Below, piece after piece: positions 1-7,967 of a DNA stretch of 64,000 bases; position 1 is the stretch's first letter; the number at the start of each line of letters is the position of its first letter. Location: NCBI RefSeq assembly GCF_005402965.1, contig NZ_BJCF01000011.1, forward strand, positions 1 through 64,000. Direction: 5' to 3'. A program made the position numbers and the translations under genes. The notes beneath the pieces are model-generated. The model was not told where the DNA came from, did not search any database, and was given only the letters and a program-made list of their open reading frames with translations. Origin of the DNA: Dolichospermum planctonicum (GTDB lineage Bacteria; Cyanobacteriota; Cyanobacteriia; Cyanobacteriales; Nostocaceae).

Positions 1-258
1 GGATTAACAGGATGTTTTTGAGAAAATATAGGTTTTTGTGAATGATAGAAAATATATTTTTCTCATAAAATTGTCTGAATCAGGATGTCCAGGATTAGAG
101 GATTAACAGGATGTTTTTGAGAAAATATAGGTTTTTGTGAATGATAGAAAATATATTTTTCTCATAAAATTGTCTGAATCAGGATGTCCAGGATTAGAGG
201 ATTAACAGGATGTTTTTGAGAAAATACAAGTTTTTGTGAATGATAGAAAATATATTTT
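1..258. repeat. 99-bp tandem repeat, about 2.6 copies
   Basis: A unit starting GGATTAACAGGATG recurs at positions 1, 100 and 199, giving an exact 99-bp period. The first two copies are almost identical and the third diverges near 258. There are no unique spacers between copies. The unit contains the wording 'catcctgttaatcctctaatcctggacat' in reverse, split over its ends, and a degenerate inverted copy lies at about 313-343. It sits downstream of the kinase-WD40 gene, so it is 3' intergenic DNA on that strand. The left end may continue outside the window. Confidence 0.9.
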
Positions 259-461
259 CCTCCAAATCATAAATTATCATCATTAACTATTCACAGAAAA
301 TCTACAAATAACAATCCTGTACATCCTTAAATCCTGGTTATTATCTCGACTTCGCTCGATAACCACCTGATTCTGACAACCACCACAAACAATTTCCAAA
401 TAATTAATCGGTTTAAACGGTCTATTGACATAGACCATTGCTAATAAAACCTTATTAATGA

Positions 462-3245
462 CTACTTTAACCGCCAAATCTTGATAGTCTTGTCCCAACT
501 CCCACTAGCCAGGGATTTACCATCGGGGCTGTATGCTACTGAATTAACCGAACGAGAATGACCTTCAAGAGTTTGCAGTAGCTTCCCCGTTTTTACATTC
601 CACAGTTTGATAGTCTTGTCAAAACTCCCACTAGCCAGAGTTTGACCATCGGGGCCGTATGCTACTGACCAAACCCAGTTAGAATGACCTTCAAGGGTTT
701 GCAGTAGGTTTCCCGTGTTTACATCCCACAGTTTGATAGTCTTGTCACCACTTGCACTAGCAAGGGTTTGACTATCGGGGCTGTATGCTACTGAAGTAAC
801 CCCCTCAGAATGACCTTCAAGGGTTTGCAGCAGCTTTCCCGTGTTTACATCCCACAGTTTGATAGTGTTGTCCCTACTCCCACTAGCTACGGTTTGACCA
901 TCGGGGCTGTATGCTACTGACCAAACCTGGTTAGAATGATCTTTGAGGGTTTGCAGTAGCTTTCCCGTTTTTACATTCCACAGTTTGATAGTCTTGTCAT
1001 CAGCACTAGCCAGGGTTTGACCATCGGGGCTGTATGCTACTGAAGAAACAAGGCTAGAATGATCTTTGAGGGTTTTTTCTAAAGAGATACCACTAGGTAA
1101 ATTTGCAATTGATGTGGGACTTGGTGGATATGAATCATAATAGATTTTAGATAATATCACTAATCCTGGTGTGATTATTGAAAATAATATAGCCATTAAA
1201 ATTACATATTGACTCTGAAGTGTAGAAACTACTGGTTGTGAAACCTGAGATGGATTTTGCTGGACTGGTGCTTTATTAATAGATGCTACAACCTGCCAAA
1301 TCTTGATAGTCTTGTCCCAACTCCCACTGGCTAGAGTTTGACCATCGGGGCTGTATGCTACTGAAGTAAAAGAAGAAAAAGACATAATAAAAGAACGATT
1401 AGTGAAGGTTTGCAGTAGCTTCCCCGTGTTTACATTCCACAGTTTGATAGTTCCGTCACTACTCCCACTAGCCAGAGTTTGACCGTCAGGGCTGTATGCT
1501 ACTTTATAATAACCTTCAAGGGTTTGCAGCAGCTTTCCCGTGTTTACATCCCACAGTTTGATAGTGTTGTCCCTACTCCCACTAGCTACGGTTTGACCAT
1601 CGGGGCTGTATGCTACTGACCAAACCTGGTTAGAATGATCTTTGAGGGTTTGCAGTAGCTCTCCCGTGTTTACATTCCACAGTTTGATAGTCTTGTCACC
1701 ACTTGCACTAGCAAGGGTTTGACTATCGGGGCTGTATGCTAATGAAGTAACCCCCTCAGAATAACCTTTGAGGGTTTGCAGTAGGTTTCCTGTGTTTACA
1801 TTCCACAGTTTGATAGTCTTGTCAACACTTGCACTGGCCAGGATTTGACCGTCAGGGCTGTATGCTACTTTATAATAACCTTCAAGGGTTTGCAGTAGCT
1901 TTCCTGTTTTTACATTCCACAGTTTGATAGTTCCGTCACTACTCTCACTAGCCAAAGTTTGACCATCGGGGCTGTATGCTACTGACCAAACCCAGTCAGA
2001 ATGACCTTCAAGGGTTTGCAGTAGCTTTCCCGTGTTTACATTCCACAGTTTAATAGTCTTGTCATAACTCCCACTAGCCAGGGTTTGACCATCGGGGCTG
2101 TATGCTACTGAAGAAACCCCGTGAGAATGACCTTTGAGGGTTTGGAGGAGGTTTCCTATGAATTTATTACTATTAACTTGTGGTTGTGATGTTGATTCCA
2201 CCACAGCAGATGAATTTGCTTTGACAACATGAGGAAAAATATCAACACCAAGATTTGTAGAGCGATCGCACCAATAGCAATTACCAAAGGTTCTACTATA
2301 ATAATGACTGTCTACTCTGCCACAAATAGTTAAATTATCATTCCCTGTTCTTAAAGCTTCCAACCACTCCCTAGCTGTGGGGCGTAAATTGGGGTAATTA
2401 TGACCATCATTAAAGCATTTTAGAAAACATTGCTGAATCTCTGGATGGACAATCTCTAGGGGAATTGTTCTTGCTGCTGCTACAATTAAATTATTTGACC
2501 CATTCACCCATAAACCCCGACGGATAAGTTCATTAGGTTCTGGAGTTTCTCCTGCACCTGTCCATTTTCCTTGAAAGGGACTATTACCACCAAATAATAA
2601 TTGATAGATAATTACCCCTAACCGGAATCTATCATGTATTTCCGTTTGCTCAATAATATCAAAATCTTTTCCCATTAGTTCTGGTGGTGTATATCCTTCT
2701 GAACCAACTAAACAACGATAAACCTTACTATTGTTGGGATTTTTAACTTGAAAAGAATCTGTATCAATAATTGAAGGTAAAGCCCGATTATTGACTAAAA
2801 TATTTTGTGGTTTAATATCACCTAAGACATAACCAGCAGCGTGCAGGGCTTCAATAATGGAAACAATATTTAGCGCCGTTGTGTGCAGAAACCGCCAATC
2901 AATCTCTAGTTTCAAAGTTTGACGACGACGGGGATTATAAACATCAATAAGTTCTTTTCCATTCTTAATTTCTGGCATTAAAAAGCCCACACAATCACCC
3001 TGAGCATTTTTCAAAAGCGACTTAGGCCAAGCAAAAGAAACATGATGAAGATGGGAATTTGGTTCTGTGGGTGGGTGGTCTATCATTACTGCTAATTTTT
3101 GCACCCGTTCAGGTGTGGGAGAATGGTATATTTTTGCTAAATAACCATTTTCATTAGTTCGCCAAATTTTGGCTTCACCACTATGAGCAATCTCTTTTAA
3201 GAGAGTAATTGATTTTCCTGTACTGGCACAAGTAAGAACTGTCAT
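462..3245 (-). CDS. Protein kinase with zinc-ribbon-like linker, two WD40 blocks and one membrane helix
   Basis: This 927-aa protein has an atypical serine/threonine kinase domain at residues about 10-300. The probable ATP-binding lysine is K38 (LAKIYH). The catalytic loop reads GDIKPQNIL, with LGD replacing HRD, and the metal-binding motif is IDTDSF in place of DFG. These variants are typical of the kinase family found with TerY-like vWA proteins. A CxxC-type segment (CYWC, about residue 328) may bind zinc. Seven WD40 repeats follow, then a hydrophobic helix (about 680-700), then five more WD40 repeats. Seven repeats fit one full propeller, and two of them are shortened (GYYKVAYSPDG). The gene is the third of a minus-strand set after the vWA and PP2C genes, so it is inferred to act with them in phospho-signalling. 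The ligand sensed by the propellers is unknown. A 149-bp stretch is repeated exactly inside the gene. Confidence 0.9.
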   Translation of the reverse strand: MTVLTCASTGKSITLLKEIAHSGEAKIWRTNENGYLAKIYHSPTPERVQKLAVMIDHPPTEPNSHLHHVSFAWPKSLLKNAQGDCVGFLMPEIKNGKELIDVYNPRRRQTLKLEIDWRFLHTTALNIVSIIEALHAAGYVLGDIKPQNILVNNRALPSIIDTDSFQVKNPNNSKVYRCLVGSEGYTPPELMGKDFDIIEQTEIHDRFRLGVIIYQLLFGGNSPFQGKWTGAGETPEPNELIRRGLWVNGSNNLIVAAARTIPLEIVHPEIQQCFLKCFNDGHNYPNLRPTAREWLEALRTGNDNLTICGRVDSHYYSRTFGNCYWCDRSTNLGVDIFPHVVKANSSAVVESTSQPQVNSNKFIGNLLQTLKGHSHGVSSVAYSPDGQTLASGSYDKTIKLWNVNTGKLLQTLEGHSDWVWSVAYSPDGQTLASESSDGTIKLWNVKTGKLLQTLEGYYKVAYSPDGQILASASVDKTIKLWNVNTGNLLQTLKGYSEGVTSLAYSPDSQTLASASGDKTIKLWNVNTGELLQTLKDHSNQVWSVAYSPDGQTVASGSRDNTIKLWDVNTGKLLQTLEGYYKVAYSPDGQTLASGSSDGTIKLWNVNTGKLLQTFTNRSFIMSFSSFTSVAYSPDGQTLASGSWDKTIKIWQVVASINKAPVQQNPSQVSQPVVSTLQSQYVILMAILFSIITPGLVILSKIYYDSYPPSPTSIANLPSGISLEKTLKDHSSLVSSVAYSPDGQTLASADDKTIKLWNVKTGKLLQTLKDHSNQVWSVAYSPDGQTVASGSRDNTIKLWDVNTGKLLQTLEGHSEGVTSVAYSPDSQTLASASGDKTIKLWDVNTGNLLQTLEGHSNWVWSVAYGPDGQTLASGSFDKTIKLWNVKTGKLLQTLEGHSRSVNSVAYSPDGKSLASGSWDKTIKIWRLK

Positions 3246-3294
3246 AGAATTTTAATTAGATTTTAATTAGATGGGTTGAGATAAACATCAAATG

Positions 3295-3608
3295 GTATTG
3301 TTGACTAGGACGGGTTAGAAGCCCATTCCACAATAAATATATAACTCTTGTGGGGTGGGCATCCTGCCCGCCCATCATTTAATTGTCTCTGCGGGTTAGA
3401 AGCCCATTCCACAATAAATATATAACTCTTGTGAGGTGGGCATCCTGCCCGCCCATCTTGTTGACTAGGACGGGCTAGAAGCCCATCCCACAATAAATAT
3501 ATAACTCTGGTGAGGTGGGCATCCTGCCGTTGACTAGGACGGGCTAGAAGCCCATCCCACAATAAATATATAACTCTGGTGAGGTGGGCATCCTGCCCGC
3601 TCATCATT
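3295..3608. repeat. Four-copy intergenic repeat cluster
   Basis: Four near-identical units of roughly 65-75 bp begin with ACGGGYTAGAAGCCCAT, pass through ACAATAAATATATAACTC and end with GTGGGCATCCTGCCCGCC. They fill the gap between the PP2C and kinase genes. Each contains short inverted repeats (GGGCTAGAAGCCC and GGGCATCCTGCCC). The third unit is shortened at its end. A 100-codon reading frame through the units is only a product of the repetition. The reverse complement of the unit end matches repeats at 5521 and 27438, so this is a dispersed family. Confidence 0.85.
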
Positions 3609-3620
3609 TAATTATGACTA

Positions 3621-4397
3621 CTAAATCTGATTTTCAAAACAACACAAAAGCAAAGTTTTATCATCATCAGTGCGAGAATTTAACCGCTCAGAATTGAGGA
3701 AATCAATTACATATTTTTCATCTTCTTCTGGTTTATCTGTTTCTCGCAAATATTCCTCCAAAGGTTTAAAAAATGGCGCGTGAGGTTGCCAGTCACTCAA
3801 GCGAATTGCTACTTTTTCTAATCCATCAGTAGAAGCACAAATAAACTGTTGTTTACCTGAAATTACCTGTACCTGCATTTCCTCCAGGGCATTGGCTGAA
3901 GTGACAAAAGTTGTTTCGTTGAAAAATTCCCCCTTATCTGGTTCAAATAATAATTGATATTCTGCATCTTGGCAACGGACTACCATAAAACCATCGCCAA
4001 TTTGCATGGCTGCAACCCATTCAGGAGTTGCGATAAAAACTAACAGGGTACAAGCTAAATCACTGACGGAATAACCTTTATGATCTGCTTTTTCATTGAA
4101 TGCCCTAATAACTTCTTTGACAAACTTAGTAAAGACTTCCTGAGATTCTTCTTGATTCAGTGGTTGAGTAAAACCTTGTTGATCAGGAAGTTTGTTAATA
4201 TCAGCAAAGCATTTAATTACAGTTTTTACTGCCAATTCAGAACCAAAGTGAGAATATTTAGCACTCCCAGCCCCGTCAGCAACTGCGCCGACAATGACAT
4301 CATCAAAAATGCGATAATGTCCGCAGTCTTGACAAGGTATTTTTTGCCCCTGATGACTTGTTCCCACCGCAGAACGCGCTATAGCTTTCCAACCCAC
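3621..4397 (-). CDS. PP2C-family protein phosphatase
   Basis: This 258-aa protein fits the PPM/PP2C metal-dependent phosphatases. The N-terminus has GTSHQGQKIPCQD (about residues 12-24) and VADGAGSAKYSHFGSELA (about 39-56), which carry the acidic metal-binding residues D24 and D41. Further motifs are DLACTLLV, the IGDGFMVV strand and STDGLE. It has no membrane segment, so it is cytoplasmic. It lies between a TerY-like vWA gene and a kinase gene on the same strand, the arrangement known as the TerY-P triad (kinase, phosphatase, vWA). It probably reverses phosphorylation made by the neighbouring kinase. That pairing is inferred from context. Confidence 0.9.
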   Translation of the reverse strand: MGWKAIARSAVGTSHQGQKIPCQDCGHYRIFDDVIVGAVADGAGSAKYSHFGSELAVKTVIKCFADINKLPDQQGFTQPLNQEESQEVFTKFVKEVIRAFNEKADHKGYSVSDLACTLLVFIATPEWVAAMQIGDGFMVVRCQDAEYQLLFEPDKGEFFNETTFVTSANALEEMQVQVISGKQQFICASTDGLEKVAIRLSDWQPHAPFFKPLEEYLRETDKPEEDEKYVIDFLNSERLNSRTDDDKTLLLCCFENQI

Positions 4398-4476
4398 AAT
4401 TAATAAATCCTTTATATTTTATTAGACTTTATAACCCCTCTGATAAACCTCTCCAGTATTAAATGTTATTCCTTTT

Positions 4477-4497
4477 CCCTCTCTTCTTAGGAGAGGG
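4477..4497. repeat. 7-bp-arm hairpin, possible processing or weak termination site
   Basis: CCCTCTC and GAGAGGG form perfect 7-bp arms around a 7-nt loop between the vWA and PP2C genes. No T-run follows on the minus strand, so it is not a classical terminator. The same wording (AGGAGAGGGTTAGGGAGAGG) is common in cyanobacterial intergenic DNA, so this is probably a dispersed repeat. Confidence 0.6.
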
Positions 4498-4513
4498 TTA
4501 GGGAGAGGTTATT

Positions 4514-5170
4514 TTAACTTGTAATTTGCCCCCACCCTACCGGTGGTAATGCTACAGCTTCCCCTACTTTGCCACTAGAAACCCGTTTCATGGAGGTGGA
4601 AAGCCAAACAAATAAAGCCCGAAAATCTAAGCCATTTAGGGTCACTGGTGGACGTTCGGGAGGGGCAATTTGTCGGAGTTTGTGCATATCAGCACCCTGA
4701 ACAGCAACGGTAAAAAATAACATTCGGCGCTGTGCTTCTTCTTCTCTTACTCTTTGCGCTGCACCTCCCCAATCATCTGTGGGCGCACCATCGGTAATTA
4801 AAAATACCCAAGGACGATAATAATGGACACCGTTATCTTTATAAGATTGTTTGCGTTTTTCCAATAGGTCTAAGGCATATTCTATGGCTGCACCCATTGG
4901 GGTGACACCATCGGCTTCTAGTTTGGGCGGTGTAAAATGGTCTATGGTGACGAAATCTTGTGTGAGTCGCACCGGTCCAAAGGTGACAATAGCCACTTCT
5001 ACACTTAAAGAGGCTTGAGCATCTTTCATCACATCTTCTTTAAAGGCTGCTAAACCCCGATTTAACTCCTGGATAGGTTGTCCTGACATTGAGCCAGAGG
5101 TGTCAAGCAAAAGAATTACCGGACAACGATTTTCCGGGTTTTCCACAAATTCGGGCATTCCTACTGGCAT
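4514..5170 (-). CDS. TerY-like von Willebrand factor A domain protein
   Basis: This 218-aa protein is essentially one vWA domain. The MIDAS metal site is clear: DTSGSMSG (D23, S25, S27), a TPMGAAI segment with the second-loop threonine near residue 88, and ITDGAPTDDW with the third acidic residue near 127. It begins with a short polar tail and has no signal peptide. It is the first gene of the minus-strand set vWA, PP2C, kinase-WD40. TerY-type vWA proteins occur in tellurite/stress-response gene sets together with exactly these partners. Here it probably provides metal-dependent protein binding for the kinase-phosphatase pair. No tellurite function can be shown from sequence. Confidence 0.9.
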   Translation of the reverse strand: MPVGMPEFVENPENRCPVILLLDTSGSMSGQPIQELNRGLAAFKEDVMKDAQASLSVEVAIVTFGPVRLTQDFVTIDHFTPPKLEADGVTPMGAAIEYALDLLEKRKQSYKDNGVHYYRPWVFLITDGAPTDDWGGAAQRVREEEAQRRMLFFTVAVQGADMHKLRQIAPPERPPVTLNGLDFRALFVWLSTSMKRVSSGKVGEAVALPPVGWGQITS

Positions 5171-5742
5171 TTTCGATACTCCTGGTTAATCAAAGTAAGA
5201 TGCAGAATGTCTAAATTAGATTTTAAAGTTAGATTTTATCAATCATTACATAGCTTAACATGAGTGTTTCTACAGAGTCAATACCCATCATATTATAATC
5301 TTGATAAGTAGGTTGGCGTTAAAATGTGAATTGTGCGATCGCCCACCAGAAGGCGGTATTGTTGAAAGAGTAAGGGAATAAATCGCGGAAAAGACTGGTT
5401 GTTATCAAATTCTCACTATTGATTCTGATTTCTTGTTTTATAGAATTGATAATCATATAAGCTTTGAGATAATTAAATGATGATGATACAGCAAGTAGCT
5501 TTGAGTGAGGTACACTCTGTGCAGGCAAGATGCCCGCACCACAAGAGTTTTATTATTAATATCTGTACTTCATAATACCAGGAACTGCTGTAAATAAATT
5601 ATGCTGAGAGTTAATCTTAAACTATTCAACGACATTAATTAGCTGCGAAAACTTAGAATCATTAAATTGACTCTGAAAAACAACCACCGCAAAATTAATT
5701 TACGAACTGCGACATATAATGTGCGAATTTAAAAAGGAACAA
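5171..5742. other. Intergenic region with dispersed palindrome, no convincing gene
   Basis: The stretch separates the vWA gene from tRNA-Thr. At 5521-5537 it holds GCAGGCAAGATGCCCGC followed by ACCACAAGAG, a member of the same family as the repeats at 3.3 kb and 27.4 kb. A phrase at about 5308 (GGTTGGCGTTAAAA) recurs at about 27310. A 69-codon minus-strand frame (5319-5528) ends inside the repeat, lacks a recognisable domain and is not called. Confidence 0.6.
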
Positions 5743-5814
5743 GGCCAGCAGCTGGATTTGAACCTGCGACCTTCCGATTACAAGTCGGATGCACTACCAC
5801 TGTGCTATGCTGGC
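5743..5814 (-). tRNA. trnT: tRNA-Thr (anticodon UGU)
   Basis: The minus strand folds as a 72-nt cloverleaf. The acceptor stem is GCCAGCA/TGCTGGC, the D arm is GCAC-loop-GTGC, and the anticodon stem is TCCGA/TCGGA with loop CTTGTAA, giving anticodon TGT (Thr). The T arm has loop TTCAAAT. One T-stem pair appears to be an A-A mismatch, and the discriminator base reads C. The CCA end is not encoded. Confidence 0.93.
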
Positions 5815-6052
5815 GGTTGGTGTTGGCGGGAAGATTTTTTATTCCCTCACCGATTTCACATTATAGCCTCATGTAAATGATTTGTCTAGAGGGTAAACAA
5901 AATATTTTTCTGTTTGTCAAAAATAGTCAAAACTAGCGGTCATGTTGTAGATTCATGCAAAAATATTTGGTAAAGTTCAATTTTGTATTCCTCACAACAC
6001 AGCTAAGTGAAGGCGCGTAAAACCATTTGTTCTTTATGATAGATAATCAGGC

Positions 6053-6973
6053 ATGACAGCATTAATAGGCAGAGATTTATTAAGTTTAGCGGATCTGAGT
6101 TCGGGGGAACTACAAGAACTGCTAGAATTGGCTGCTCAACTTAAGTCAGAAAAACTCAAGCTGCATTGTCAAAAGGTCTTGGGGTTGTTATTCTCCAAGG
6201 CTTCAACACGCACTAGAGTTAGTTTTACAGTAGCTATGTACCAATTAGGGGGGCAGGTAATTGATCTTCACCCTAATGTAACTCAGGTGAGTCGAGGAGA
6301 ACCTATCCAGGATACTGCTAGGGTATTAGATCGTTATTTGGATGTTTTAGCAGTTCGCACTTTTGCCCAACAGGAGTTGGAAACTTTTGCTAAATATGCG
6401 AAAATTCCGGTGATCAATGCTTTGACAGATTTGGAACATCCTTGTCAAATTCTAGCTGATTTGTTGACTATTCAGGAAAAATTTGGGAGTTTAGCTGGTT
6501 TAACCTTAACTTATGTTGGTGATGGTAATAATGTCGCTAATTCCCTGATGTTGGGTTGTGCTTTGGTGGGAATGAATGTGAGAATAGCTTTTCCGTCGGG
6601 ATATTCTCCAGATGCGGAAATTGTGGAAAAATCCAGAGCGATCGCTAATAATAAAACTGAGGTTTTGTTGACTCATGATCCTGAAGCAGCGGCTAAAGGT
6701 GCATCTGTGCTGTATACTGATGTTTGGGCAAGTATGGGACAAGAAACACAGGCCAATAACCGTTTTCCTGTTTTTCAACCCTATCAAATTTCTAAACAGT
6801 TATTAAGTCTTGCTGATCCAGAAGCAATTGTTTTACACTGTTTACCGGCACATCGTGGTGAAGAAATTACTGAAGAGGTAATTGAAGGTTCACAGTCACG
6901 AGTTTGGGATCAAGCAGAAAATCGTCTACACGCTCAAAAAGCTTTACTAGCCAGTATTCTTGGGGCAAAATAA
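6053..6973 (+). CDS. argF: Ornithine carbamoyltransferase
   Basis: This 306-aa cytoplasmic enzyme joins carbamoyl phosphate and ornithine to form citrulline in arginine synthesis. The carbamoyl-phosphate loop STRTR is at residues 51-55. HPCQILADLLT lies in the middle of the protein, DVWASMGQE near 225 marks the ornithine-binding side, and HCLPAHRGEEI carries the catalytic cysteine near 263. The length is normal for the family. ATG at 6053 gives a complete N-terminus beginning with the usual short lead into the first helix. Heptamer repeats follow immediately, so it is probably transcribed alone. Confidence 0.97.
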   Translation: MTALIGRDLLSLADLSSGELQELLELAAQLKSEKLKLHCQKVLGLLFSKASTRTRVSFTVAMYQLGGQVIDLHPNVTQVSRGEPIQDTARVLDRYLDVLAVRTFAQQELETFAKYAKIPVINALTDLEHPCQILADLLTIQEKFGSLAGLTLTYVGDGNNVANSLMLGCALVGMNVRIAFPSGYSPDAEIVEKSRAIANNKTEVLLTHDPEAAAKGASVLYTDVWASMGQETQANNRFPVFQPYQISKQLLSLADPEAIVLHCLPAHRGEEITEEVIEGSQSRVWDQAENRLHAQKALLASILGAK

Positions 6974-6980
6974 CAGTATT

Positions 6981-7053
6981 GGTAATGGGTAATGGGTAAT
7001 GGGTAATGGGTAATGGGTAATGGGTAATGGGTAATGGGTAATGGGTAATGGGT
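6981..7053. repeat. Heptamer tandem repeat (TAATGGG)n
   Basis: About ten perfect copies of the 7-bp unit TAATGGG follow argF. Such short tandemly repeated repetitive sequences are characteristic of heterocystous cyanobacteria and expand or shrink by slippage. Confidence 0.95.
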
Positions 7054-7071
7054 GAAATTATTATTTACTTA

Positions 7072-7136
7072 CTCTTGCCTCTTGCCTCTTGCCTCTTGCC
7101 TCTTGCCTCTTGCCTCTTGCCTCTTGCCTCTTGCCT
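7072..7136. repeat. Heptamer tandem repeat (CTCTTGC)n
   Basis: About nine copies of CTCTTGC begin some twenty bases after the TAATGGG array. A reading frame through this array into the lexA leader (7089-7286) is low complexity and is not a gene. Confidence 0.95.
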
Positions 7137-7186
7137 ATTATTTACCATGAATTTTTAATAAAAGCTTGTGAAGGGAAGAATTTTGT

Positions 7187-7200
7187 AGTACCAATGTTCT
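7187..7200 (+). promoter_or_regulatory. LexA box upstream of lexA
   Basis: AGTACCAATGTTCT fits the cyanobacterial LexA-box pattern RGTAC-N3-DGTWCB at every position, as I remember that consensus. It ends 37 bp before the lexA start codon, which fits autorepression of the gene. Confidence 0.8.
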
Positions 7201-7237
7201 ATGGGCATTTATTTATTATTTACTTCCTGAAAAAACT

Positions 7238-7843
7238 ATGGAACGTCTCACAGAACCGCAAAAAGAACTATACGAATGGTTGGTAGAATATATCAAGTTG
7301 AATCAACATTCTCCCTCCATTCGCCAAATGATGCAAGGGATGAATTTGAAATCTCCTGCACCGGTGCAAAGTCGTTTGGAACATTTACGCAATAAGGGCT
7401 ATATTGGCTGGGACGAAGGTAGAGCTAGAACTCTGCGTATACTTAATCCTGTGAAACAAGGTGTACCAATTTTAGGAACTATTGCCGCAGGTGGTTTGAT
7501 AGAACCGTTCACAGAGGCGGTGGAAATTATGGATTTAGCTAATTTATCATTACCTCCTAAAAGCTATGCTTTACGGGTCGCTGGGGATAGTATGATTGAA
7601 GATTTGATTGCAGATGGTGATGTAGTATTTTTGCGCCCTGTGGCTGAACCGAATCAATTAAAAAATGGGACTATTGTGGCTGCCAGGGTGGAAGGACACG
7701 GAACAACTTTAAAACGTTTTTATCGTCATGATGATCTTGTCACTCTCAAACCGGCAAATCCTGATTACAAACCCATAGAAGTTCCCGCAGTGCAAGTGGA
7801 GGTACAAGGTTCTTTGGTGGGTATTTGGCGCAATTATAACTAA
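7238..7843 (+). CDS. lexA: LexA repressor
   Basis: This 201-aa protein has an N-terminal winged helix-turn-helix (residues 1-70, SPSIRQMMQGMNLKSP is the recognition region) and a C-terminal S24 self-cleavage domain. The scissile A84-G85 bond lies in TIAAGG. The catalytic serine S118 is in AGDSM and the lysine K159 is in TTLKR. All parts needed for RecA-stimulated cleavage are therefore present, unlike some cyanobacterial LexA proteins that have lost them. It represses DNA-damage genes, and in cyanobacteria it may also act in carbon and redox control. A matching LexA box lies in its own leader. Confidence 0.95.
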   Translation: MERLTEPQKELYEWLVEYIKLNQHSPSIRQMMQGMNLKSPAPVQSRLEHLRNKGYIGWDEGRARTLRILNPVKQGVPILGTIAAGGLIEPFTEAVEIMDLANLSLPPKSYALRVAGDSMIEDLIADGDVVFLRPVAEPNQLKNGTIVAARVEGHGTTLKRFYRHDDLVTLKPANPDYKPIEVPAVQVEVQGSLVGIWRNYN

Positions 7844-7920
7844 ATTATAACTAAAGGATGTTAGTGGTCAGTAGTCAGTGGCAAATAAGCAAATAAAAAT
7901 AAGTGACTACTGATGATCAC

Positions 7921-7955
7921 CAATTACCCATTACCAATTACCCATTACCCATTAA
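7921..7955. repeat. Degenerate ATTACC heptamer repeats
   Basis: Five copies of variants of CAATTAC/CCATTAC fill the lexA-helicase gap. They are a degenerate version, on the opposite strand, of the TAATGGG array after argF. Confidence 0.75.
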
Positions 7956-7967
7956 TTACTCCAGTTT

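Noticed and set aside
1-258. CRISPR-like array
   Set aside because: The copies are contiguous with an exact 99-bp period, with no unique spacers between short repeats.
283-498. 71-codon minus-strand frame after the kinase gene
   Set aside because: It overlaps the 3' end of the kinase gene in another frame and runs through repeat DNA with no recognisable domain.
3305-3607. 100-codon minus-strand frame
   Set aside because: It is a translation of four tandem intergenic repeats. The protein is itself a repeat of the same peptide and resembles no family.
5319-5528. 69-codon minus-strand frame
   Set aside because: It ends inside a dispersed palindrome, with no domain and no supporting ribosome-binding site.
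7089-7286. 65-codon plus-strand frame through the CTCTTGC array
   Set aside because: Low-complexity translation of a heptamer repeat, overlapping the LexA box and the start of lexA.
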